This document shows, piece after piece, positions 33,591 to 45,800 of a stretch of DNA of 64,000 nucleotides; position 1 is the stretch's first letter; every line of letters begins with the position of its first letter. This stretch comes from Coprinellus micaceus. Its lineage: Eukaryota > Basidiomycota > Agaricomycetes > Agaricales > Psathyrellaceae. Position numbers and translations under genes: made by a program. The DNA lies in contig OX596345.1 in NCBI GenBank assembly GCA_951394405.1, forward strand, positions 558,001-622,000, given 5' to 3'. Under the pieces are notes generated by a model. The model saw nothing but the letters and a program-made list of their open reading frames with translations, searched no databases and was not told the DNA's origin.

Positions 33591-35737
33591 ATGGACACAC
33601 CAAAACGTTCTGGCTCCGCTGCGCTTGGAGATTCGAAGAAGATCAAGTTAACGGTACCATCACAAACGCAAGGCGCCTCGCCAGTAGATCCCGAGAATGC
33701 ATCAGGGAAACGCAGCGAACTCGACCCTATCCAATCAGGCGACATTGGGAATCTGCCAAATGAGCCCTCGGGATCATCTTCTGGGCCAGAAACGGGCTCA
33801 GGAAAGACACGCCAGTTGAAGGATAGGAATGTGGAGGACGACGAGGATGGAGGCGCCGGGGACGTGTCCATGGCAGATGGGGCCGACGACGAAAACGATT
33901 CTGGCGACGACAACGACGACGAAGACCCCGCACAACTCGAGGCGACGCGGTTGAGGCTGGAGGAACAGGCGCGGAAGTATCTTGCGGCCCAGACACACGA
34001 AATCATCATACCCTCGTATTCTGCGTGGTTCGACATGAGCAAGATTCACCCTGTCGAGAGGAGAGCGCTCCCAGAATTCTTCAATTCGCGTAACAGGAGC
34101 AAAACGCCCGCCATCTACAAGGATTATCGCGACTTTATGATCAACACCTACCGCCTGCGACCAACGGAATACCTGACTGTCACTGCATGCCGACGGAACT
34201 TGGCTGGTGACGTTTGTGCTATCATGCGCGTTCACGCGTTCTTAGAACAGTGGGGTCTCATCAACTACCAGGTTTGTATCTGAACCTTGCCATTTGTCGC
34301 GTTCTAATGAAGCTGTAGATCGACCCTGAACAAAGACCAGCCGCGCTCGCGCCCCCATTCACAGGCCACTTCCGCGTTGTTTTGGATACACCCAGGGGGT
34401 TGCAATCTCTCCACCCCGGAACTAAACCGACGAACCCTCCTGGCCCTGTTCCCAACGGTAGCGGAAGGCCACAACTCGGTCAAACAGCTGCCCCCGCCTC
34501 CCTCGAGCTCCGCTCCAATATCTACCAAACGACAGCAAAATCATCTCGACCTGTTGGCTCCTCTGAGGCCGCTACTCTTGCCAACGGAACGACCCCTGTC
34601 AAGGCCAATGGCATCTCCCCTTCCCCCACTGTGCACTCCTGTGACACTTGCGGGGCCGATTGCACCCTCCTCCGTTACCACTCGCTCAAGGACAAGAAAT
34701 ACGAGATCTGCGCTCCATGCTACCTCGACGGCCGGTTCCCCTCGACGATGTTCAGTGGGGATTTCGTCAAACTCACCAGCCAATCCGACGCAGTCAACCA
34801 CGGGCAGAGCAGTGGTGGCGACTGGTCAGACCAGGAGATCCTCCTCCTGCTCGAGGGCGTGGAGATGTACGACGACGACTGGGTGAAAATCGAGGAGCAT
34901 GTAGGGTCGCGGTCTGCACAGCAGTGCCTGCGCAAGTTCTTGGAGCTCCCGATCGAGGACCCATACCTCAACACTGAGGGCTCGATGGGCCCGTTGCGGT
35001 TCGGCAGGATACCCTTTGAGCAGGCGGACAACCCGGTGATGAGTGTTGTGGCGTTCCTCGCTGGTGTGGTGAACCCCGGGGTCGCGTCGGAGGCGGCCAA
35101 GACGGCGCTGCACGAGTTGACGAAGGCGAAGGTGGAGGGTGAGGAGGAAGAGAAGGAGGGCGAAGAGGCGTCCAAGGCCAAGGAGGACGACAAGATGGAC
35201 GAGGATGCCGCGGAGGCTTCAGCTGACAAGCCCTCCGGCGAGTCAGACGGCATGGCGGTGGACTCGTCGGTGTCTGGAAAGACGCCTGGTCTCCCTCACT
35301 CCCAAGTCGCCCGCGCGGCGCACCTCGCGCTCAAGTCCTCAGCCAAGGCTGCCCAGGCGCTCGCCGATGCCGAGGACACTCAGATCAAGAGCACACTCGC
35401 GCAGCTGATCAAACTCACGCTGACGAAGCTCGAGACGAAGATGTCGCAGTTCGAGGAGCTGGAGGATATTCTGGAGGAGGAACGGAAGAGCTTGGAGACG
35501 GCGAGGGTGGCGCTTGTGAGCGAGAGGATAGGGCTAAAGAGGTTGTTGGAGGGTGTTCGCGCTGAATCGGCGAAAAGTGGGGGGCAAATAGTCCCAGGGG
35601 GAGTGACTGCCAGCGCGTTGGCCGGGACCCTGGGGACGACTGGCCAAGGTATAGTGGCTCATGAGGTATCGGCGTCGCAAGGCTTTGGCGCGTCTAACGG
35701 TCCGGTCCAGGATGGCTCCACTGTTCAGCTCAGCTAG
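33591..35737 (+). CDS. SWI3/RSC8-type chromatin remodelling subunit (SWIRM-ZZ-SANT)
   Basis: Two exons (33591-34271, 34319-35737; 47-nt intron) give 699 residues. Domain order: an acidic disordered N-terminus (Asp/Glu-rich about 80-125), then SWIRM ([19 protein letters not shown] to [11 protein letters not shown]). A ZZ-like zinc finger follows ([14 protein letters not shown]), then SANT ([40 protein letters not shown]). An Ala-rich region and a C-terminal coiled coil ([20 protein letters not shown]) close the protein. This order is that of yeast Swi3/Rsc8 and human SMARCC. They are core scaffold subunits of SWI/SNF and RSC complexes in the nucleus, where the coiled coil mediates dimerisation. 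Which of the two complexes it serves cannot be told from the sequence. Confidence 0.94.
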
Positions 35738-37682
35738 ATGCCTTATTGTACTTTTCTTCACATATTGTATCGTTTACCCCTTGTCTTGCTGATCGTGTGT
35801 TCCCTACTGTAGTTTTGACTGATTATGTATCTTGTTTCGACCGTTCGTCCTACCCGACCCCGTTCGTTTTTGTTTTCGTTTTGGAGCTTGCGCCAGCCAT
35901 CTCAGTGAATCAACGCTGGTGCGTGTCTCCCATGACTGCCCTCATGTCTGTAGTTGATTTCTTCGTCAAGAATAGTAGCTCAACTCGACCCGCACCCCTT
36001 GGTCAAAACACAAGCTTTTGATCAAGGGAACGGCGGGTAGCCTCATGGTATCTAGAAGGTTCCAATTTCACACTCCCGACATAGTTTCCCAGGTGACCCC
36101 CAACATTCAACAGAAGAAGACCCACCTTACTACCTGGACGCCGGCCTTGGTACAGCATCATGGAACAGACCGATGGATCGAAGCCTGCGCGTCGAAGGGC
36201 GAGTCACTGGTTGGGTGTTAACCATTTGAACGAATGCGAGGGGAGAGAAGTATATGTCCGTTAGTCAGTTCGGCGAAGTCGCAAAGTGCTCTAGTCCTCT
36301 AACTGACACTACGTGCCGACTTTCGCGAGATGGTATCTGGTCGCGAGCTTTGTACATATTTTGGGACATGATTTCCTTGACATTTCTGGGGCGATGGGCA
36401 AGACCGCTCGCTCACTTGCGAGCGACCCGGTGACCGTAAATTCAGGTTTCTATGTTTTCGGGCCCCTTTAGCGGCCTCAAAGTTGTTAATTATTCCCCCA
36501 GTCTATGATACAAGGATCACGTAGTGTTTGCGACAATCGCGCTTGTGCTAGTCGCCTCGGCCAGCCTCGGGCGCTTATCTCGGTGGTGGTTGCTACTGAT
36601 ACGAGAACCTACCATTCGGCCCCCAATGCACAGCTTTTGACGTCGATCTGGATTCATCATCTAAAGTCTGCATGCTTGCGCAGTCCTGCTCATCTCACTG
36701 CTCCAAGGAATATCCTTCAAGGTGAGGCGCCTGGCCTGATCGCTGTGGAGTTCAAGTAATTACCGCCAGCCGCGCGATGACCGCGAGAGAACCCACAACA
36801 CATGAGGGCGGATGCTTTAGGGTATGAAATGCCAAACCAGCAGGGCCGCTTCTGAGGGTATCGGATGGTTTCATAGATCTGTCGGGGAAGTTACTTCCCA
36901 AAACCTGGAACGCATCGATAAGCGCCCGGGCCCCCCGAAGTCTTCCATTTCAAGCAAGCATAGCAAAGATCATTCAGGGCCCAAAAATTTCAATAGAAAG
37001 GTGGAGTGAGCTACGGTAGGAGATTAGGGCCAATCCCAAGGGGCTTCTTAAGATTTCCAAGCCCCATGTGACGAACTACTTTTCAGCTCTGTGAACCTCT
37101 TCCCCACGCGCCGATCCCTCCACCCAAACCCAAAGGCGATCTGTCCACACCTAGCCAGAGTTTATCGTCTCACATTAACACCTTAATGTGATGACCTCAC
37201 TAGCAGCTTCACATAAATATTACGAGCTACTGCGACTTTGTAGAGCTCATCCGATTGTACTTCCAATGGGCGATATGAAAATGGTAGCTTAAATGCAGAC
37301 CTCGGGCGCCACAGGCCGGTGTGAGTGTCAGTCAAAGGATAGCATTGTATTTTATACAGGGCGTGGCTGAGCAGGAGAACAATAGAGATACAAAGTGGGT
37401 AAGCTACATGGTAGTACATGTCCGTGCGTGGCGAAAGTCCCGAAGAACCCTATGAGAGGGAAGCGAGAGACCTACTATAGTGACCAAGAGTACGTAATTA
37501 GACGTGAAGGTTCGTGACGCATACTGATGAAACCCAAAATACATGAAGACAACGAGGAGACGAGTAAAGTAGAGTAGAGCTGGAAACGAGGAAGCAAAAT
37601 AATGATACACCTAAACACTGCGAGTCGCAAAAAAGTCGTGGGTATGATGTAACCAGGGACGTCAAGCGAATCGTGCGTAAAG
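35738..37682. other. Long convergent intergenic region with candidate MITE
   Basis: 1.9 kb between the stops of the SWI3-like gene (+) and the cyclin-like gene (-). The main structure is a 12-bp inverted repeat pair bounding 36568-36928. No credible gene; open frames are short and overlap on both strands. Confidence 0.5.
36568..36928. mobile_element. Candidate MITE with 12-bp terminal inverted repeats
   Basis: CGGGCGCTTATC (36568-36579) and GATAAGCGCCCG (36917-36928) are perfect inverted repeats enclosing 361 bp with no coding capacity. Related single ends occur in other spacers (about 27536, 31216, 42561). I find no clear target-site duplication at the edges, so transposon identity is an inference. 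Confidence 0.4.
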
Positions 37683-38603
37683 TTACGCTTTCTTTTTGAA
37701 GAGAGAAACGAGGCGTGTACCGAGGGCACGAGTCCGTGGAGAACTAGGAGGAGAAGTGGGTTTAGACTTAGCCCGAGGAGTTGCGCGTGGAGGCGCCTGT
37801 CGGGGGGCCTTGGTGGGTGCTGTGGGTGCTTTACTCCAAGCTCCTTCGTCCCCAGAACAGTCCGATTCGTCTTCGTCATCTCCTCCACCCAAGTTCCACA
37901 AATCCTCTTTCCAGCGGAACGAAGGTGGCAACTGGATAGGGTTCTTGAGCTTCTCGAGCGCCGAAGCGTAACTCGGGAACACCGTCACGTTCCCGTCCAG
38001 CTCGTTCCACAACTCCCGGTATACCTCGTCCACCTCGCGTTCCGTGAAGAGCGAAAGCTCACTCCAGAATGCCGCACTCCCCGCGTTTGGAACGACGCCT
38101 CGCATGCTGTCCTCGTTACATGCAATCATGAACGCTCCGAGCCACAGCATGTGGCCAGAGAACGCGAGGCATTCGGCGTTGCTGTGCGCTGCGGATAGCT
38201 TTGCCTGGAAGCGCTGGAGGAGAATCAGGGATGCGATGACGGCGTTGTACGGAGCTGCTGTGAGGTAGATCAACTGCGCGATGAATATCGAGAGCTTGGG
38301 CTGTCCGCGGCTTCTAGTATTGTTCGTTTCCTCTTGGGCATGGAAGGTCTTGATGATATGGCCGGAGGCGAGCCCGGCAATGTCCCCAAAGCCGAGGTAA
38401 GGGTCGACGAGATATCTGCCGTCTGAGCCTAGGAAAGCTGACTCGGGGAGAACGTGGGAATTCGAGGACGAAGTCCGAGACGAACTAGCGGAGACGGGGC
38501 CGTGAAGATAGTCGTCCTCGTCCTCGTCATCTCCTGGCCAGGGATCCTCGCAGAATGGGGTAGAATAGGTGGGTTTTTCGCTGAGGGTTAGCGAAGGGCG
38601 CAT
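37683..38603 (-). CDS. Cyclin-like protein (PCL/PHO80-type cyclin box)
   Basis: Intronless frame of 306 codons from the ATG at 38603; a GTG nine nt upstream is not a plausible start. After a Ser/Asp-rich N-terminus comes a cyclin-box-like helical segment, about residues 105-190. It reads KLSIFIAQLIYLTAAPYNAV, ASLILLQRFQAKL, SGHMLWLGAFMIACNEDS and FTEREVDEVYRELW. This pattern (helix with xFIxxLI, then ALxLLxRF, then RxFxxAxMxAxKxxxD/S-like) is that of fungal PCL/PHO80 cyclins, which bind and direct a Cdk. The C-terminus is Pro/Ala/Lys-rich and ends with a basic helix (SLFKKKA). A 5' UTR intron is likely (donor GGTGAGC, acceptor GACGCAG at about 38633-38690). Family call is moderately sure; Cdk partner unknown. 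Confidence 0.65.
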   Translation of the reverse strand: MRPSLTLSEKPTYSTPFCEDPWPGDDEDEDDYLHGPVSASSSRTSSSNSHVLPESAFLGSDGRYLVDPYLGFGDIAGLASGHIIKTFHAQEETNNTRSRGQPKLSIFIAQLIYLTAAPYNAVIASLILLQRFQAKLSAAHSNAECLAFSGHMLWLGAFMIACNEDSMRGVVPNAGSAAFWSELSLFTEREVDEVYRELWNELDGNVTVFPSYASALEKLKNPIQLPPSFRWKEDLWNLGGGDDEDESDCSGDEGAWSKAPTAPTKAPRQAPPRATPRAKSKPTSPPSSPRTRALGTRLVSLFKKKA

Positions 38604-39756
38604 GGGAGGCACTCGAAGTCGAGTGAGTCTGCGTCAGACAGACAGTATTTAGCGGACTCATGCTGTCAACTCTTATTAGGTGTGCTCACCGTTGAATGTG
38701 CAGCTGTGGGCTGCGGGCGACCGCTGTGGATATAGGTGTAGTGGTGTGAAGTTAAGATGAGTATGAGCAAGCTAGACTCGAGCCTCTTATAATGGAGTAT
38801 GAGTGGCACTGCAGATGTCAATAACTTGAATAAGCACCACTCCATCGCCGGTATGCGCCTCGGGCGGAGCACAATGGGGCGAGGCTAAGGCTAAACAGTG
38901 CGAATCTCATCGAGTCACAATACTCGTCCCGGGTCTTCGCAAATTCTTGCTAAGCTTCACCAAGAGTTCTCCGTTGTACTAGAAACTTGCAGCGACAGCC
39001 GATGACGATGACGAAAGCCAGCCAAAGGCCTGGAGAATTCCCAAGTCCGCAAGGCTGTGCGGATCGCCTTCACATAATTCCAGGCCCGTAGGGTGCGAGC
39101 CCTGGACCAGAGTCCAAAGGACTCGCGCTGTCTCGATAAGTCCTGTTGGGAGAATGCATCCCAGCTCGTAGCTAAGCGATGGAAACACCAGCCTCGAATT
39201 TCCAACACAACGAAGCGAGGATGGTACCCTCAAATGCAGTTAGCCCTACGGCTCTGACGTAACCCTGCCTTACTATTGAAAGAGACACGACGCGGTGACA
39301 GGGAGTCACCGGAAATGCTTGGTTGCCAAGAACAAGAGGAACCAGGAGCAGCGCGGAACGGAACAAGGAGGATGGGACGGGCAGGACCTCTTCCAGGGAC
39401 TGACGCATGGCACCAGGCACCTGGCACCAGGCAGAGACGCACAGCCGCAGGGCAAATGGGATCACGTGATTCTCACAGCCACAGCGAATATTCGGCGAAC
39501 GCCGCTTGCTCCGCCGGTACTCACAACTCAAGTCTGTCACTGCGACCACCGCCCTACGAAAAAGCGGATTATTCTTCCATCTGGGGCTCGTGTCGGTCCT
39601 TGGAAGGCTACTAGGGGAATATCGAAACTTGCTCGCCCACCACAACCCAGCAAAGGTATAGATTGGCGGGCCGGAGAGCCATAAAGAATGCACTCATGCG
39701 CTAGGCGTATCGGGGAATGGCCTGAATAATTCGCGCCCGTGCCCAGCCAATCTACA

Positions 39757-39776
39757 TTCTCTCTATCTATCTATCT
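39757..39776 (+). repeat. CTAT/CTCT microsatellite
   Basis: TCTCTCTATCTATCTATCTG, about four tetranucleotide units, in the intergenic region. Confidence 0.7.
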
Positions 39777-40218
39777 GAGCTCGACGTTTGGTAGCTCGTT
39801 CAACCCCGGTTACTGGATTTTCACCCCCGAATCATGCGAAGGCACTTGAATGACGGCCTTTCGTTCAATCAGTGGCAAAGTTGTTCTCAGCAAGCCTTGA
39901 CCAAGGGCGCGTTGCCAACTTCGTTGTGAATGGCCTCCGATAACGCAGGTTCGTTTGCCCCACATTTCTCGAATTAGAAACCAGGACAAGCGCGCCTATC
40001 AAGGGACTCTGGCGCTGAAGACGACCCCTCCTCCACCTGGGTGCGCCGTGAAAGAGCGCGTATGGGAGGGATATACACAACAACTCGGCCATTAGGTTCA
40101 CACTGGTCCGACGTCGAGCCCCTTCGCGACCATTGAGCCCCACACCCGACATGGAGACCTTTGTCTCCTAGGTCGAGAAGCCAACTTCAAGGTCAAAGCC
40201 ACCCATACCTTCCTTTCG

Positions 40219-40224
40219 TATAAA
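40219..40224 (+). promoter_or_regulatory. TATA box of the F-box/LRR gene
   Basis: TATAAA in TTCGTATAAAGAAGG, 91 nt ahead of the ATG at 40310. Confidence 0.5.
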
Positions 40225-40309
40225 GAAGGGTCCCTGCCTGTTCGTTGGGCTAGTAGCCTGGCGCCTGGCGCCACTCTGACCTCTTGCTGCTTCAGGGCCA
40301 CTACTATCC

Positions 40310-42173
40310 ATGGCGCTGCAACAGTTCTCGACCGAGCTCCACCTTCTGGTCGCTTACCACTTGTCCGCTACCGAATCGGTGAAGCCGCGCCGAAGGGACC
40401 TTCGAGCGATGGCCCTCACTTCCCAAGCGTGGTTTAAGCCGGCTATTGAGCTACTGTGGAGGGAAACTGTTGGTTTCGAACCCATCCTTCGGTGTCTCCC
40501 GGACGACGTCTGGGCCCAAAGCGAGGATCAGTTTTATACCAATGGGAAATTGGACTGGGGTTCACGAGTTCGTACCCTTCCCTGTTCTGCCCTCCATCGC
40601 TGACGTGACCGGGTAACAGCTCCCTTCTCGTCGTATTTGCCGCGAAGATCTAGCTCGCTTTAACGACGTCTACAAGAATCTCGTCAAGTCTCTTACCATC
40701 ACCACCTGGCCTCGCCTTACGACTCTTGAGCACCTCACAACGGCAGTCATGCACTCGCGAGACCCACTCCAAGATCTGAACCCACGCCTATTCCGAGACA
40801 CCCTCTTCCCCAACCTCCGTTTCCTCGCTTTCACCTGCGCAAACAGGGGAGAAGCGAGCGACTATCTCCGGTATTTGCCTCACCTAGTCGGACAGGCTTT
40901 GCAGGACCTCGAATTCTACTATCCTGGTTCGGCGACCGTACCGTTGACCGAGATCACCCTCTCCGAAGCCGTCGCTGGAATCACCGCTACCTGTCCATCC
41001 CTGAAACGACTCTCGCTCAGCACTCACCTCGACCTCGCACACCGATCTCTTTCTCGCCTCGTTCGCGAGGTCGCGACAAAGGACTGGAGACATTGTCTCC
41101 GGAAACTCGAACTCATCAGTCTGACCAACTCGGACCTCGAATACCTATCCACACTCCCTAACCTCCACGCCCTTCGGCTCTCCGACCTCGGGCCGCTGAA
41201 TTGCGTCTACGAGCGCGACCCCAATACTCCGATCCGAGAACAATGTCGACTGCGTCCCCAAGCCTCCGCGTTTCCAGGCTTGAAGGAGCTTCGCGTCGAA
41301 ACCACCCATCCTCAAGACGACTCACCGAACATCATGGCGTTGTTACAGTACCTCTCTCCTGAGAACACGGCCCTGACTTCCCTATACCTGCAATCGGACC
41401 CTAACTGCTCGTCCTTGGCTGCATGGTCGGGAGTGATCGCGGCGATCGCGGCACACTGTAACCCGAACTCCCTGACCTCCCTTGCGTTCGGGGACAACCT
41501 CTTGGGCGAGATCAGATACTCGTACGACGACCGACCGATTCAACACCTCGACCTCACCCCGTTATTCAAGTTCCGCAATATGACGGACTTTTATCACCAC
41601 GCTGCTGATGCCCAGCCCCTCCGCGGTGGCGATTTGAGGAAGATGGCGTCGGCTTGGAAAAAGCTTCGTCGACTCCAGCTACCTCGGTGGGCAGACCCCC
41701 GCGTTGATAGCGACCGGATGAACTGCGACGACCTGCTTTACCTCGTGAACACCCTCCCACACCTATCCTCTCTTACCGTCTCTGTCGACATGGGCGAAAT
41801 GCCGTTCGGTATGGACGAAGCAGAACTTAAGCCTATTCTCGCTCCCTTGGAGAGCATCGAGTTCGTCAACTCCGAAGTCAGCAGCCTCGTGGTGTTCATG
41901 GAGTTTTATGTGTCGTTCTTCCAACCGATGCCCGAGTTGATTCAGACCATGGGGTTTGAGGAGATCGACCTTTGGGAGGAGGCGGTGACGATTGTCAAAG
42001 AGATTAGATCGGGGGAGTCGGATATACCCAACGCACTTTTGGACGCGGTGTATTGGGAAACTGGTGAGGATCCTCGAGTCGATGAGGCCTTCTTCGAATC
42101 TGTGTATGGGAGAGACGGCGAAGAGCCGAACGATTTGGAGGACGATCGTCGTGAAGAGGAGGATGTGCGATAG
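40310..42173 (+). CDS. F-box-like/leucine-rich repeat protein
   Basis: Two exons (40310-40567, 40620-42173; 52-nt intron, phase 0) give 603 residues. The N-terminal part (FSTELHLLVAYHLSA, DLRAMALTSQAWFKPAIELLW) is a divergent F-box. It is followed by irregular LRR-like segments (LFPNLRFLAFTC, CPSLKRLSLSTHLD, LRKLELISLTNSDLEYLSTL, LPHLSSLTVSVDM). The C-terminus is acidic. Probably an SCF substrate receptor, or a related LRR scaffold if the F-box has lost Skp1 binding. The intron donor is GTTCGT, weaker than most here, but the acceptor and frame agree. Confidence 0.78.
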
Positions 42174-43630
42174 TCGAGTGGGGGAACGTGGGGATAACTG
42201 ATTGTAATCTCGAAGGGATGGCTTCCCAGCTGGGGATGAAGGTCGAAGGGTACGGTACACGTGCAGGTGCCTGAAGCTCTTCAATTGAAAGTACACTGCA
42301 TATAGACGCGAGCTTGAGAGCTCGAATTATCACATATTATCGCATTCAACGTAGTCTTTATAAGAATGACGAGTATCGCCCGCCCAATCCTCTTGGTCTG
42401 GTGACAACGCTCCCACACATACCTAGCAAGGACAAACACTGTATCGGGGGTGCATAAAACGCTCCAGCTACGAAACTTGGGGATTGTTTCGAACGTAATA
42501 CAGAGGCCAAGACGACTCCCCGACCTTCAGGGGTAGACCCGCGTACCTGTAAGCGCCGGGATAAGCGCCCAAGGGTTCGAGGGCCGGTTTGACACCTGTA
42601 ACTCTGAAACACCACGGGGCCCCCCGATCCTCGGGTCACATTCGTAACATGCATTTAATTGTGACCCCACGCCGCTCACACGTGGTCACCCTTCTCAAGC
42701 GCCGTGCCTCCTCGAGGCAGGCAGCCCAGACTTCGCGTGACGTCTCAGGCCTTACTCGGAGCTCGGTCACGGTTTGACAGCTCCCGAAAAGGGGCAGCAC
42801 CTTCCCCTCATCTTCCGAATACCTGGGAAAAACCCTGCGCGCTAATCTCCTCAAACCTTGCTCCCTCCGCACGATCGTCCACTCCAATGTTCGAACTTCG
42901 TACTATCGATCCCCGGCGGATGTTCTCAGCACTGATATGATAGTCATCTGTTCGCTCCCGCAAGTTGCCGGGCCTATTGAAAACGGTAAGCGCCCGTCTT
43001 CCTAATCGGGTTTAGGGCCAAGTCAGGCAGGCTGAAGGCACCAGTCACATTACAGTAAAGTAATGCAACAGTAGTAGCTCCGGGTAAAAGAATGAAATGC
43101 GGGATTCTAACCTTTCCACGAGCTGGCGGGCCTGAGATTCACACATACATTAGTTTATGTATCCATATCACCCTTGGCGTAAGGTTCCAAGTCACCGCAG
43201 GCTTTTCCTTTCGAACCAAGCCGTGTTTGACTACTTATGTACTTACGAAACGGGGAGGGGAAATTGATCAGGCGAAATCCGCATACGAAACCGAACTCTT
43301 CGGCGGTACTTACTCGCTCCTCCTCCGGGAAACCCAGAGGACACATGACATTCCGCAGGTGTGACATCCATCTCACACAGCAGCGCTCGCTCCAAACCAT
43401 CGATCTCACCGGAAGCTGACACACACTCATACACCTTAGGTTTAATCGTCCTACGCACAGCACAAACCTTAGTACACGCTTCTCCCTTCTAAGAACCGGC
43501 CGCTTAAAGCAGGCCCTCACCAGGACCTCAAGTAATTATCCGACAGGGTCAGACGCTCTCTCGGCGCCAGGGCACAGGGTATACCTAGTATCTGTAATAA
43601 TAACGCAACCGACAGACAGCCGCCCATTGA

Positions 43631-43655
43631 GCGCTCGGCGCCTAATCCCGAGCGC
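43631..43655. repeat. 8-bp perfect palindromic inverted repeat
   Basis: GCGCTCGG (43631-43638) and CCGAGCGC (43648-43655) separated by 9 nt; could form a hairpin. Function unknown. Confidence 0.6.
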
Positions 43656-44379
43656 CTACAATTAACACCCTATCCCCATGCCGCCCGGGCACCCGTCAGC
43701 CGTCTTCCTCGTCGCCACCCGGCCCTCCTTGGGGGTAGAGCGTACGTGACATTTATAGGTATGCGGGCTGTACAGCTAGCAACCCCCATCAACGTTCAAC
43801 CACCCCTTCCTTCCATGGAAAAGAAAACCGGGGGAAATCCTTTGACGCGCGATGGACGGGCAGCGTCACTTGTATGATGATTAAGTAGAAATATGTTCAA
43901 ATGCGTGTAGACAGGGCGGGGTTCTGGGGGATGGATGATAGAAGGTGGAACATTGCATCGTTATTGTGATGGAGCTGAGTTATGTTTATGGAATGGAACG
44001 TCCACCTGCTCCCCTGGATTGATGAACAGCTGAAGGGGCACGGCTCGTTTTGGATGGCGGCGTTTATTTTCGAAGCTACAGCGCGTGTTGAGCGCGTGTA
44101 ATCCAGCGTCTATCAGCCTTCCAGACGGGGCAAGGCGGAGCTCGAGCCTCCGCCGAGGCGCCGACTTGGCGCCGACTCATATCGTGTCATGACGACGAGG
44201 CCGAGCCTCATTCAATATACTTATCATCCCAATTCATTCGATTGCAGAAAAAACCAATACTGCATCAATTGCGGGAACACATACTTAGAACACCAAGTAC
44301 AGCGCAAAACGTACGGTTCATATAGTCAACAACGGGCGTAGCCGTGTACACACAAAGCGAGAGTCCAATTCGGCGTCAA

Positions 44380-45330
44380 GGTTACAAAGGGAGGGCGGTG
44401 GTGGACGGTAATAGGTCCAGGTAGATCGAAAACGCAGGGAAGGAAGGTGGGGTTGGTGGAGTTCGTATATCAGCGGAGGGTGAGCGAAGATCGAAGAGCG
44501 GAGGCGCATGCCAATGTCGGAGGTCGGAGTAAATTTGAGAGGGAGAGGAAGCGGAAGGGATGAAAGCGGTAACAGAAACGGACGAAACGGCAGGTCTGCG
44601 GCGTAAGAGGGTGACGAAGGGGGGTAGGTAGGTAGGTAGATAGGGAGGTAGGGAGGCAGGCGAAATAAATAAGTACCCAGTCGAGCCAGACTATTCAATC
44701 CTATCCAATTCAAGTCGTGCGTGATAAGGAGGAAGCGAAAAGTCGGAGTCGTACTTTGGGCATCAAAGCATACTACTACATATATCACAAGTCGAGAAGA
44801 GAGAGCGCGCGAGAGTATAAGGCAAAGCGGAACTATCACAAGTAGAAAAGAGGGTAAGGCAAAAGCACAACCACAAGTATAGGAGACAGAAGACAGAAGA
44901 GTGAGGAAGAGTAAAAGGCAAAACAGAACCCTCCAGCCGAACTCAACGCCCACAAGTGGCGTCGGCCGACAGACAGGCCACAGAAAGGAAGAGGAACCAG
45001 CCACACGAACGGTGGAGATAGCGAAGAGGGATCCACGATAAGACTAGTAGGAAAGGTGAACGGTGAGACTGGTAGGAGTCACAAAGGCAAACGGTGGGAC
45101 TAGTAGGAAAGGTGAAGGAAAGGGCGCGACGAGGGAGGGAGAGACAGAGAAAACTAACAGAAAAGACAAAGGGGCACGACGACACAGAGAAGAAGGGGAT
45201 TTGCATAATGTAATAAATAAGCCACAAAGCACAATCAACTCCCCATTCTACACCTCACACCAACAGAACACAAAACACAAACCACAAAACACACAAAATA
45301 AAAACGCAGGGTACCCAAACGTCATTTGAC
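44380..45330. repeat. Purine-biased low-complexity tract
   Basis: The plus strand is strongly A/G-rich across about 0.95 kb, including a GGTA tetranucleotide run (44623-44660). It lies 3' of the minus-strand zinc-cluster gene, so a read-through transcript would be pyrimidine-rich. No coding signal. Confidence 0.6.
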
Positions 45331-45800
45331 AAGCAACAATGGGGTCCGCCAGGGAGGCTCTATGTAGTGTATAGAGCCCTCTTGGGCCCACTTGAAGGTC
45401 AAAAAACATACGGTGACCCAACTTGTTCTGCACTCCTTCTGTGGAGGTAGTGAGAGGGAAGTCGAAGGCGCACTGCGGGGCGAGAAACGTAGAAAGTGAG
45501 AAAAGGAAAGGAGAGCTTGAATGAAACGGTGTGAGGTGTGTCCAGGAGAATAAGGAAGTCGACCGGGTGCTGGGAGAGGCGGTTGACAACGGCGGCGGTG
45601 AGGATATGCGGACTTGGAGGGAGAATGTTTGAAGGTTCACGAGAGGTGGCTGGCGATGTCGACGGCGACGTTGACGACGACGATAGGACTCCTACACACC
45701 CCAAAAAGAAACCTTGTCAATACCACCACCCAATCCCAAATTTCTTTTAAAGTGTTTGAAGAAAGAAGCAAAAGCACCACAAAAAAAGGGATCACCCACC

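Larger units (their letters stand above)
38604..40309. other. Divergent intergenic region
   Basis: 1.7 kb between the cyclin-like (-) and F-box/LRR (+) genes. It contains a short direct repeat of GGCACCAGGCA (39409-39433), a CTAT-type microsatellite (39757-39776) and the TATA box at 40219. Open frames of up to 173 codons (39172-39693, minus) overlap others on both strands and are not convincing. Confidence 0.5.
42174..45800. other. 3.6-kb gene-poor region rich in repeats and strand-biased sequence
   Basis: The largest gene-free stretch in the window. Features are a TAAGCGCCG-GGA-TAAGCGCCC double motif (42550-42570), TAAGCGCCCG near 42988 and a palindrome GCGCTCGG/CCGAGCGC (43631-43655). GC-rich palindromic words occur near 44130-44215, a GGTA/GGGA microsatellite at 44623-44660, and a roughly 0.95-kb purine-biased tract to 45330. 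Long apparent frames on the minus strand (for example 45004-44318) are products of the pyrimidine bias and not gene-like. Confidence 0.5.

Noticed and set aside
42560..42585. AAGGGTTCGAGG resembling a tRNA T-arm
   Set aside because: No complementary stem or cloverleaf could be drawn around it.
44318..45004. 228-codon open frame (minus), apparently hydrophobic
   Set aside because: Lies in the purine/pyrimidine-biased tract; Leu/Pro/Ser/Phe content simply reflects CT-rich codons, and three frames are open together.
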